Source: Apus apus (Eukaryota > Chordata > Aves > Apodiformes > Apodidae). Taken from it: a stretch of 64,000 nt of DNA. Made by a program: the position numbers and the translations under genes. The DNA lies in assembly GCF_020740795.1 (NCBI RefSeq), contig NC_067290.1, positions 18,051,001 through 18,115,000 of the forward strand, written 5' to 3'. Below, one piece after another: positions 1 through 11,900 of the stretch. The stretch's first letter is position 1. Each line of letters opens with the position of its first letter. The notes beneath the pieces are model-generated. The model ran no database searches. It saw nothing but the letters and a program-made list of their open reading frames with translations, and was not told the DNA's origin.

Positions 1-1704
1 CTGATTACAATGGTGAGCAACAAATGCCATAAAACAAAGTATTGGCTGTCCTACAAATAGAGTTGGGTGGGTGGTGTGTGGAGGGGCACTAGAAAGAAGA
101 ATTTAAAACCAAGAGCAGACTGAGTTCCTCACACATCAGCTGATTTCCAGCTAAGAACAATTCCTATGGATAGGAATAGCTCCTCTACAAAAATCTTAAT
201 CCTTATTGGAGTTCACTCACTTCTTCAGAACCCACAGCAACCTAAGGGGCTGAGGGGCTAAGGAAGGTGGTGGGCTTCAGGGCTTTTTTTGGTTTTCCCA
301 AATGTTTGTGGCTCATGGGTTCAGCAAGCCTCAGTTTTGGCCAAACCAGGTTACAGAGGTCCACTAAATGAATGACTGACAGTGATGGGGGAAATGAAAG
401 TACCTGTAGACATTCAACACTGGAACTGGCATCATGCTGCATAAGGATATTTACAGCCAAACTGGATTCACACAGACATGCTGGAAAAGGCTCACAAATG
501 GCATAAGTCATGCTTTTACGCATGCAAAGAATATAAACATTAAAGATGTCCTCACTTCAGAAGAGACAGCCAGCCCCTGAAAATAAACAGGTCTGTTGGA
601 AAAAGAGGAACATTCTCCTCAGTCTGCCACAAAATAGGAGAATGGAAAGGGGGGGGGGGCTAGAAAAAAAGAGCTGAAGACATGGGATATTACAAATACC
701 TCTCAGTTTTCACAATGTGTATTTCCTAAGCTGTTCTAATTTAGGTTTCTCCAGTTCATGTTGAGCTGAAGGAAGTTTCAGAGTTCACACCTGTAATTTG
801 GGGAGAGGGGAAGAGGGTTACCTTTTTTTCCTTAAGCACATTTTTCTTCTGACATAAGCTGCATAATTGCAGCTACAGTGTAGATTTTATTGCTAGCACT
901 CAGAAGAGTAAGTGCTCACTGACATGCAAGATGGGAAAGGTTCCTCCCCTGGGGAACAGAACACAGATTGATTAAGCGACCAGTAGGTATTTAAGGACAT
1001 GAAAAATATTGGCAGCTCAGGGTTGCAGCTCTTAACTGCACAGGAATCAGCAGAGGAACAAAGCAAGCCTGCTGATTTCCAGCAGGGTGTAGCATTGGTG
1101 AAGAGTTAAGTCTGTAAGTTTAGAATTTTTTAATAGTAAAAAGGTTGAAAAGTAATGGCTTGCTCCTCCAGAGGCATGAATCAGGTGGTCCTGTCTTGCA
1201 GACTGCTGAACCAAACCTGGTAGGCCACATCCCATCCTGCCTCTCTCCTAAATCCTTTGGCAGAGATTGAGGAGCAGCATAGAATTTGCAGTAGCCACTT
1301 GATTTCAATAATGTATCTAGAGTTAACAGAAATTAGCATAAAATATATTGACTAATTGGATTATTTTAACATAATAAAGACAAAAAGGAGCACATGTTGG
1401 GCAAAGCTACAAAGGTAATAGTCAGGTCTAGACAGCACACGTTTGCTTTCAGTCCTACATTCAAGACCACTGTACCATGTTGTTTCTTTATTCTGCTTAA
1501 TATTACCGTGGCAATATTAAGAGGATAAGCAGAAAGAAATACAAGATAATTAGGATTTCTGTTCTTTAAAGAGCAACAGTAGCATCCACATGTAGAAACA
1601 TTTCAAAAACAGCACAGAAGAATAAATACATGACAAAACTGTTGAAATAACTTACATAAGAACTGCAGAAATATCAGCTACAATCCTTGTATCTTGTAGA
1701 AACA
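1..1704. other. Region downstream of SHQ1
   Basis: AT-rich sequence beyond the probable SHQ1 poly(A) site. It contains a run of 11 G at 649-659 and the hairpin at 1483-1538. I see no exon, RNA gene or interspersed repeat; the small ORFs have no similarity I recognise. Confidence 0.5.
1483..1538. repeat. Nested inverted repeat / hairpin
   Basis: CTTAATATT (1496-1504) pairs with AATATTAAG (1513-1521) around an 8-nt loop. TTCTGCTTA (1491-1499) pairs with TAAGCAGAA (1526-1534), and TTTCTTT pairs with AAAGAAA outside. The two pairings share 1496-1499, so the folds compete or form one stem with a bulge. It could be a small MITE remnant or an RNA hairpin. Confidence 0.75.
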
Positions 1705-1729
1705 AAGGCAATGCACTTATGTTAAATCA

Positions 1730-2268
1730 ATTTTATTTATTTTGTACAAAAAATATAATGTATACATTTAAAAATAATTTGTCAGCACTATTTAGACTTC
1801 TAAATTAATAACAATTATTTTTCAAGTGGTTAGCTATAAAGCATTTGAAAATTTAAAAAATGCAGCAAGATGTCACAAACAAGTTTATATAAACATAATG
1901 AGGATATTTCTCAGGGAAATCCCAACAGCTAAAGATAACTAAAATGATGCTACAACTCATTTCAGTTGTATTTGACTAGGGTATCATTCTACTACTGAAT
2001 AAGCTTAATGAAAACGGTTTCTAGAAGTTGACTAAAGTTACATGTTCCCACATGTAACTGATCAAATCCGAGACTCTGAATCAGAGCAGAAAAATAAAAA
2101 CCTGCAAGGCTATTACAGTCATATCAATTGTATATAAAGCTGTCTTGTCCTCCAAATTGTCAACACAACAAAGCAGAAAAGTATCAGCTTCAGGATAGCC
2201 TTGGAAACACCTTATTATAGCAATGAACTGTGCTGCCAGTGGGTCACACTGTGTTCTAACACGGCCCT
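1730..2268 (-). other. SHQ1: SHQ1 3' UTR (probable extent)
   Basis: Follows the TAA at 2269. Two overlapping AATAAA signals on the minus strand lie at 1737-1732 and 1741-1736, so cleavage would be expected near 1705-1725. A further AATAAA at 1492-1487 could give a longer form. AU-rich, with no conserved element recognised by eye. Confidence 0.55.
1732..1741 (-). terminator. Tandem AATAAA polyadenylation signals
   Basis: Overlapping copies of the canonical hexamer (AATAAATAAA in the SHQ1 sense) lie about 530 nt beyond the stop codon. They are the first strong signals after the stop. Confidence 0.5.
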
Positions 2269-2923
2269 TTAGTCTTCATCTTCGTTTGTGCTGCAAAGAA
2301 AAAGCAATGGGTTTGTCTTTGAAGACACCTCCAAAAAATTTCCCTTCCCCGTAGCATCTTTTGAAAATCTATCAGGTCCAGAAACACGGTGTTCTTCTTG
2401 CTCCTGTTCCTGTAAAATGCAGCTTGCAGTAGCCAATCCTTCAGGCTGTTCTGAAAGTCTAATTGCAGTGTGCATTTGCTTTTCTAATTCTTCTACCAAT
2501 TTACCAGGAACAGATGAAGATTGCAAAGAAACCTTTGATTTTTCATCACTAACCTCCAACGTCGAAGTGTTTGTGCCCTGCCTTAATCCATTACAGTCAA
2601 TAAGTGGAGCTGTCCTCTCCTCTTGAAGCATGCCTTGTGAAGAATTTATTTTCCCATCTTCACTGGTTGAGGACTCTCTCTCATCTGAATCAGAGCCTTC
2701 TGTCTCAGATGATGAAGTAGTGCTTGATTCTTCAGAGTCACTTGTCTCCGACTCAGAGGACGGCAGCTGTTGCTTGGAAACTGTGCCAGCAGCTTTTAAC
2801 ATGCTCTCTTCCTCTTGTACCAGCAATGCTGCTGCTTCCAGCTCTTCTAGTTCAAATCCTAAGTGAGACTTGGTGAGCATGGTTTTCTGCAGGGATTCTG
2901 AGAGTGCAGCCAATTTCTTTGAC
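2269..2923 (-). CDS. SHQ1: SHQ1 exon 12 (last coding exon, Ser/acidic tail, stop)
   Basis: It begins after TGTTAAAG and completes Lys393, continuing [20 protein letters not shown] and [19 protein letters not shown], which match the end of the conserved SHQ1 helical region. Residues about 448-483 are a Ser/Glu/Asp cluster ([19 protein letters not shown], then [10 protein letters not shown]) with many casein-kinase-2-type sites. The final residues are STNEDED before TAA (2271-2269). The tail after residue 484 is poorly conserved and somewhat longer than in human SHQ1 as I recall it. Confidence 0.95.
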
Positions 2924-5900
2924 CTTTAACAAATAAAAAGATCTATTATTTAACTTTACATATGATAACGGGAACACAAATCTTAAGTATTTCTGCTATT
3001 CACTTAGTTTGCAAACAACTTTCTTCTTCAATTATGACTGCAGAAGTAGACAATACAGGGAAAAAAATTCCAACTGCTAACAATTACTAATATTTTGGGT
3101 AGCTTCTCCCCAAAAGCTAGACAGTATCCCACTGAAAGTCTTGAGTGACACTTTCAGAAAAGACACCATTTCTTTGCTGTTTCAGCAGTGCAGAGAAGGG
3201 AAAACAGATTTCAGAACAAACCTTTCTGGATTTTATGTCTTTAGCAGTGAACTCTGCAGCATGTGGGTTGCTGGATTAAGTTTACAGACAGCAAAATTCC
3301 ACTACCATTCAAGATATGTCTTAAATGCAGAAGAACTGATAGAGCACAGGTGATCAGGTCCATCACAGCAATACATTCTCCTTCTTTCCCAGCTAGTTTT
3401 AAGCCCCCATGATAGCAGAAGATGCTCAACACTGTCAGTAATTGTGCTTTACTTTTCACTTGTAACTCTGCTGAAATATAATTCAACAAAAACATCAGGA
3501 CCATTTAGATAAACATAATAAAGCACAAGCTAACTCAGCTTCAAATCTTTGGTAGAGCCACATCTATTTCCTCAAGTGTTTTGAAGTGAGCACATGCTTC
3601 ACTAGAAAACGCATCATGGTTTTATAAATAGAGAGAACAAAAAGTAAAAGAGTGCCTTGAAATGGAGGGGGGCAGGGGCAGAGGGGAAAACGGGTCTAAA
3701 ATAACAAACATACATCCTGTTTCTTGTTGTAGAGTTTTGCCTCAGACTATCAATCAACTTTTCACCACTTCCTGCAACAGCAGGTCTACTATAAATCCTG
3801 CAGTAACTGACTGGGTTTCATTTCCTCTGCCAAACCTGTTAACCTGCAAGGCATGACACACTGACACTGGAGCAAGTAGCTGATAATGTAATACATGACT
3901 CCTGCAAGGCAAAAGTTAAAGTGCTTGTTCTCTCAGTTGAATGATTTTAAAGATCTTTATATTCTATTTCCCAGGGGGCATAATTACTCAGTATAACATA
4001 GATGCTTCTTTTTTTTTTTTTTCTCCTAAAGGAATTGTATTTAAAAGTGGGGGAAGGGAAACTCAGGACAGTTTCTTACCCAGTTTACAGAGACAGTGCA
4101 AAATTTAAAAGCCGAACTTGGAATAAAACATACTAAACTTCTTTAGTTCAACCCATAGACTGAAAAACTAAGAAATAAGTGTTTCCGAGTAGTAACTGAA
4201 GCAAGAAGAGAATAGTTTCTATTTCTAGGATTTTAAAATCTAAAGCTGAGAATTACATAACAACAGTATCCTAGCAGTCTCCAATATAAACACCAGTATT
4301 CAATTTTAAAAAGCTGCTTACTTAACACTATTCTAATTTACTCTTTTGGGTGATATATTTTATTTTTGTTAAGAACTTGAATTTTTCCTGAAAAGTTATG
4401 GAAGATTTGAGGCATTGCCAGCCTAATTTGGAACAAAGCAAGCATTCTCCCTGCTCTGTAAGTAAAAAGAAAGAGAAAGAAGCCAAGTGATACATAGCAA
4501 GGCTTATGAGGCCTTGCAGGCAGGTGGTAACAGAACAACTGGCTTGCAGGGGAATCTGTTTCCTGAACATATTGGTGAGAAGCTGGTTTACACCCTGAGT
4601 CATAAGAGTTTATATCCCTTGAAAAAAAAGCATTTTGCTTTGCTTTTTAAACAGTCTCTTTCCTTCCTTCTAACTCTAGACATGTGTGCATGTGCCCCTT
4701 CCCCTCTAAGAGTGGTCAGTAATACTGAGTTGCTAATGACACGAGGGTATAATCCTTTTTCCTGACTGTCCAAAAGAATGCAACAAGCTCCAAAAGCTCA
4801 ATGTGCATTCTGAGAGAAATCACTGGGTTTTACTCATTTTATATGTAGTTCCTTTTTAATTTTATTGACAGCCATGAGCAACTAACTGTAGGCACAACAA
4901 TTTCCTCTGGTGATACATCTTCAGCTCCAGCTACCTCAGTTGCACTTACTTGTTTTTCTACTGCCGTTACAGGGAGAGGTTCAGTTTTGAAAGTTCTGTT
5001 AGTCCTGACATCTTTCCTATCATGTCTGTCACTTTGTTTTCCATCCTATTTGTATTTTTTGCCTTCTCCCTATTTCTGCTGTTTTAATTTTTTAATGCAG
5101 ATTTTTCTGCTAGATACTGAGTCCTTGAAATCACTTCCTTAAAGTCCTCTCCTTCTCTTTTATTATTCTCTTATGATGTAGTTAACACTTTAGATACAGA
5201 AACATGTCACAAAATTGAATCAAATATTAAGATGATGCATGGTACCATGTACTTTGTAGCACTAATAAATACTCCACTGTGCTCCAGATTACTTAGTGCC
5301 AAGCATTGAGGAAGAAAATACACAGTGATACACTAATTTGACTCAACACACATTATGTTACTAAATTAGATGTGACACTACTGACAGATAAAAGAATGGT
5401 GCCTCTAAAGGAGCAAGTGTTTGATCACTCTATACACAAATGCATTTTTATCAATGCATTATCAAGAGGCTGGTGCCTGAGAGCTACAGATACCTGTTCC
5501 TATTGAAGAAAAAATTGAAAAAAGGATTCCTAGTCTGAAAACGTTGGCTTATTTCTTGAGTTATTAAAATATGCTATAAAATAATTATAATAATGATTTC
5601 ATAAAGTAACTGTGGCTCCACGTTTCACTTGTGGTCCTTTTTTCCAAAAAGTTTTAACAGAACTACCAAGAGAGGACATGCTTTTTATCTTCACAAAAGA
5701 CTAGAGGAAAAAAAAGTCACTGATTAAACACCCTGCTCTTCCCTTCAAACAACAACAGAGCAAATGGATACTCTGCTTGGATCAGTAAATGCCTGCAAGG
5801 GGCCAACAATTCCTCTGTCCTCTTAACCTCTACAAACCACCTTCCTTCAGCTCTCTCCCAGTGGTCCCAGCAGTGTGATGGCCAACACCAAGCACAAGGA

Positions 5901-8900
5901 CACAGCCCATGAAATGCCAACAAGCACGGTTCAGGAAAGACAAAACAGTGGGGACTTCATGCAGACCTGCACAGCCTTCTTCCTCTCTGCACCACCAACG
6001 CCCCAAAGATCATGGTAGGCCAACCACAATAGGAATATTCTAATAAATAATTAAAGAAAGTAGAAAACCATTTTGCTACTTTTTTTAGCTCTGAGCCGCA
6101 TCAGCTATTTGATTTAAACTGGATGCAAACAGCATAAAAAAGTCTCTTTTCAGTTACTCAGTTCTTAGTAGGCTAAATGTTTCCTCCCAACTTTCACTCT
6201 GGTTATCAAGTATGAACCATCCACAGAGCTCAACGTTTCAATATGAGAAACAAACTCAAATTGTCACACTCTTGACAAATTTATACATAAAGCAGAATAT
6301 TCTACCCTCAACTTTCCAATCTTCTGAAGAAAAACAAATAAGCCCTTAAAGAACAAGTTTGGGTTTTTTCTCCCCCTATGCAAGGGACTAACAGAATTAC
6401 AATTAGCTGTCAGTCCATCTTGTTTGGGTCAATTATCTAATTTCAAGAAGTGAGTTCAGGAGTGCATTTCACATCAGCCTTAAGAAAAGGTGGCAGCACT
6501 CCCTGGACAAAAAAAAAAAAATGAGGCAAACAGCATAAAAAATCAGAGCATGGAAACGATTTCAGTGGGAGACTGAGTCTCTGATCTAATGATTTCCCTA
6601 GCTGAAAGATAAGCAACAATTTAGGAAACAAAAATGAGACACCAAAAAGGAGATATGTTTTGGAGACTTGTAGTAAACAGGTCCTGCTATTTCCAAAATC
6701 TTTTGATTAGTGTTTAAGAAATTAGACAGCAAATACTTTAATTTTCAAGTAGGATTAATGGAATCACATGATTACTTGAAGACATGCTCATTCAGTATGC
6801 ACATTTGCAGTAATGATATCTTATTATTATGGTAATAGTGTTCTTACATAAACATGCATAATATTCTTTAAAGGTGCTACACAGGATAATTATTAGTTAT
6901 CAAAATGTCAGTTACTTACAGCAAATACTTAATTACAGGTTAAACTGATCAGATGCATGTTTTGTTTAATGTATGGCTTTGAGGAACTGATAACAGAGGC
7001 ATCTCAGGTCTTGTGCATATAGTCTGGAATTAAAACTTAAAAGACAAAATTACTGGAATCCTTGTCTGAGCAGCAGGAGTTTCTCCAAGATCTAGAAGAA
7101 AATCTTATTCCCCAGGTCTCAGATTACGAAAGAGTAAAATAGGGGTGAAAGGGACAAAAGAATCAAAGGACATTTAGAAAATGAAGGAAGACAGACAAAA
7201 TAAGAATTGAGGGGGAGAAAAAGGATTAAGGCTACAGGAAAGGGAAATCATTACAGGTTTACAGCAAAGCCCACCTGTGAGAAGTGATGGTGATGGAGAC
7301 TGACTGCAGTGCTGAGGCACAAGCAGCAGTAGGGAAGAAGAGGAAGAAGGAGACAACTTCTCCACTTAAAGACTAATGCTCCTACAAACTCCAATTCTAC
7401 CTTCTGTTGCAAGGAGGGCACTAGGATCTGAACAATCAAGATAGCTGTTCCAGAACACAGAGCTACTAGAAAAAGCTCTCACAGAAGACATATATTAGGG
7501 ATTTGATTGTTTCCAAGGAAGATTTAATGTAAGTTGCAAGATTAGACAAAAGTCAACCTAGCCTCAAGAAGTTAAATGCAGAACTTGGCAGAGTTCTACA
7601 ACAAAATCCTCAAGGCCTTCCCAGATGTTAGGATAAAAATAAGTAATTTTGTGTCCGTATACTGTGTCCATGAATTAGAACTAACATTACAAAAGGAAAA
7701 TGTTTCAAGAAAAAGTGTTAGTGGGCTAGGCCTTTCCACCTGCCTGGTACTTACTCTACAGCCAATTCTGTTGCTTTAGCAGTTCAGTTATGTTAAAAAC
7801 AAAACCAAAGCCACCCCAAACCACTCAAAGAGAACTTGAATATATGAGAACCAGCATTCTGCTCCTCACACTGTGTGAGGGATGGCACTGCCTACTCTAC
7901 CAGGACATGGGAGTTACCAATCTAACACTGCAATTTGCAAACACAGGAGTAAACAGTCAAAATAGCAGCAAAGCCTTTCAAAGCAGGAGTTAGCAACATT
8001 TCACTATGGAATGAAAAAGGACTTTTCTTGTACAGGCACAAGCTCTAGCTTGTTTTTGTTTTTGTAAAGAATAGAAGGACTATTTCTCCTGCCTCATAAA
8101 TTTGACATTGCATTTCACAGATGTATAGAAGCACCCAGTTTCCTGAAGCACAGTGTCAACTACACGGAAGATGTGGCAAAATGCAGCAGGATTCTCATTA
8201 TCTACCCCTGCTCAATCATGACCAAGTCAGTGCACAAGTGCTGTTGAGGCAGATTGAGCTTGTCTTGCCCAAGCACAACACAAAAGCAACAAGCACGGGA
8301 ACCTGTGTATCACCAACATTGACAACAGCTTTGGTCACCAGCTTGGTGTTTGAATGTAACTTAACTGGTCTTGGAACCAAGCTGGAACTTAACTAATCTT
8401 GGAACCAGCTCAAGACTTGTTATATTACACTGTTCTAATGTGGTTGGGGCCTGTTCAATGTGTAACAATGGCAATCAGTCCTCCATGCTAGTAACATTCT
8501 AACTTGGCTCTTCAGGGCTGACAAGCCCTATTTTAAATGCAAAACACTTTACATTAATTAGCTTTAAGCCTTAAAGGCAAGATAAGCAAGTCTCAAACAA
8601 AGAGTAGATACTTCAAGTGCAGACGTGTCTTTGCAGTGTCTAGGTCCCACCAAATATGAAAACAGGCCTGTCTCACTGCCAAGCTGCCATCCCCTGGTAG
8701 GCCTACAATTCCTTGAGATGCATCCACATACAAACCAGCAGCATGCTGTGCCAGTCAACAGGCCTGACAAATACAAGAAGGGCAGTTATTAATCTCCACT
8801 CAGCAAAAGCTCTGGATCCCTCTAGTAGTAAAGCCATTGCATTAAGCAAAAGGTTTTGTCTGCTGGATCAGAAAGTGTCCTCAACTGCCTTCATTTTATA

Positions 8901-11900
8901 TATCTACTGTATGAGAGGCTACCAAGTTTACAGAAAAAGCATCAGTCTGTATTTAAACTACCTTTCCCAATAAGGCCTGGCAAAACTCAGACTTAAGTTT
9001 CATAGACACTGTCTTTCATAGATAAAACAGATAACAAGCAATACAACCAGCCAAGAGTATAACCACTTTAAATGTGTTTCAAATTACATCCTTGGCAGCA
9101 TTGCTTAGAATTTGCCACAATTATTCCTTTAGTCAGAAGCAGTGCAAGTATTAAGACAATTCTAGATATTATCTCAGACATCACCAGACATTATCCCAAA
9201 GTAGAGTCTCAACAGTTCAGATATAGAGGATGTGTAAATTTAGTATCTGTAAGCCACTGCAATGTCAGCTCAACTGTAAGGGATAAAGACATTTTCTGCC
9301 TTGCTGCAAGACTGGTTGAGGTCAGGCTGGAGTAGGATGTAACTGCTGTTCCTGCATGGACTGTCACTGATGAACAAAAGGGAACCTGCAAAAGGGCCAA
9401 ACTCTTCAGATCATCTTATTTTTCCCCTGCCCAGAGTGGTTCTTGCTGGATTCCATCCATCACTGCCTTCCAGCCCAAGCCTTATCTGTTCAGACAGAAG
9501 GGATATGAAGAGTCACTGTTCAACATTCAGTCCCTTGGTAATGCCAACATTAACTTCCCACAGGAACGCTGTCATAAGCTTGATGAAAATTAATATCCCT
9601 ATGGCAGTAACTCTACTGCTTAAGCTCTCATGAAGCAGAAGACTCAGCAAGTTACAGCCAAACACGATATCAGAAGATAAGTAAGCTCATACAAGAATGA
9701 CACAGCTGACAAAGCATCCAACTATTTTTATATATACTAGAGTGGAAAATAAATTGTTCTTCAATCTAAAATTCAGATGTCAGCTTTTACCTAGTTCTGC
9801 ACGGCTGCTCAAGCAACCAAACTGGTGATTTTTGGGGAAAGTCTCTTGAAGATGCTAATTGAGCTCGCCCTGTCAGGCAACACCTAAAGTCACTTGAACA
9901 GCATATTCTGACACCCAGGGGTGGAGAATACAGCGGGGGAGAGACACACACTCTTCAATTACCATAACATAACTTAAATTTCAGGGCTTTAGATTAACAG
10001 TAGCATGCTTCCTTCAGAAAGGCAACTAACAAAATAAACTTCACATTTCAAACAGCTAGAAAGAAAAAAATATAATTTTAAATTCTTATTATACAGAATT
10101 TAAAGATAATTTTAATAAAATATTCAAGACATAAATAGCCTAGGTGTGATCAATCCCAACTGGTAACATAGAGATGTGATAATAGCCCTGACGGTGCTGA
10201 ATGCAAAAGCAGACTGGACCTTTAGCTGGAATACTAGGAAACTCACCACACTAAAGACACCACCCACTTGCCAAAACTAGTCTTTAAAAGACATAGGTCA
10301 CAAAAGAACCTGAGCCTCAGAATCTGCCTGAAGGTAGGAGACTAAGACTCAATTATATCTTTTAGCATGTGTTTTATACAAGATACCATATGTCACCATT
10401 TTTTATTCCACTTTCAAGGTTACTCCTAATGAGAGCTTCAAGTTACACAGCAGTCAATGACCTCTGACCATAGTGAAATAGTGTTGAAAAAGCAAGCTCA
10501 GAATCAGTGAACAGAAATATCCAAATTAAATTCTGAAATAAATTGATAGCAGAAAGCCCGTAGTCCTGGTTAATGTTAGCAGATCATGACAACCCCTTTG
10601 CCTGTCTGTACACACTGTGGTTACTGCAGACTATGACAGTGAACCTAACTTGACACTTTTTATTGCAAAGTACCTTATACATGCCTTTACCCCAACTCTC
10701 CACAAGTCTGGGGAAACTAGGCACAGATTTTCTGTCATCCAGCTCTGGGAACACAACTATTCTCTACAGTGAAACACGGATAAAGCATAACAATACTAGC
10801 ATGAAGTTTAAGGCATGAAGTGGACAAGAAAATACACACAGCATCTGAACCACAGGGCAACTTTCATGGAAACAAAAGGCCCTCATTCAGAACAGCACAG
10901 ATACTATTTTATACTTGTGCCATGCACAGAAAATACGGTAGGATCTTAATGAACATAAAAGTCTACTTTACATCTCTTCTCAAAAATGGCACCTCTATCC
11001 ACAAAACTCCTTATTGTAGCAGTTAAACAGAAAGATTAATATGCAACATTTACTAAATCACGTTCCAGCCTTTATTAGCTGGTTAGCTCATCATAACCCT
11101 ATCTGGCTTATGAGATCTGAAAGACTCCCAGAACAGGTAGTACAATTAACAGCTGGAGAGATAAAAAACAGCACCCACTATTCAACAGTTTCATGTGCTT
11201 AGTTTATTATACAGTTTCATAGTAAGAGGCAGAACCAATAGATAACTCCATTAAAACCTCATTAGCTCTGATCAATGAGTAGAGAAGATAAAAACAAAGC
11301 TGAATTTAACGTGTTAGTGAAGGAAAAACAGGACTCAGGTAGAAACTGACCTAAACTTTAACTAATCTTCTACATTATCTGCGGCAAGAGAAAGACAGAT
11401 GAGTATAAACACAAAAGAAATAAAACAACATTTGTTCACATGATTTAGTACTAGATTAACTACTATCTTCATAGGAAAGAAACAAACCATCTCCCCAACA
11501 CAGCACTAAAGACTGCTTAATTTCTGCACTTCCTTATGACAAGCCAGCTGCTAAAATAGAATGTGCTCTGTCTAGTCAAGATATTTTATGCAATTGCAGA
11601 TAAGAATTATTTTTTTCCCTTTCTCAAGAGGATGGATTCTGATTTTGCACCTAAATAACTTACATTTACACACCTATACTGCCCATGTTTATACTTACTG
11701 TTCATTACATCTTTTTTTTACAACTCTTGGAAATACCAGTACCTTCAATTAAATTTAAAACTAGATTTTTAAAGAGATCTTTACATTCCTGCATATTTCA
11801 TTAAAATAAGCAGAGGTGTAAGGAATGACCCTCATGAAAAAAAGGCCAGCAGAAGTCAGCTATCCTGTGGTAGGAGGCCACAGCATGCACCTTCCAACCT

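Noticed and set aside
2288-2866. Plus-strand ORFs of 112 and 78 codons
   Set aside because: Antisense to SHQ1 exon 12; the Ser-rich appearance mirrors the acidic/Ser codons of the real tail.
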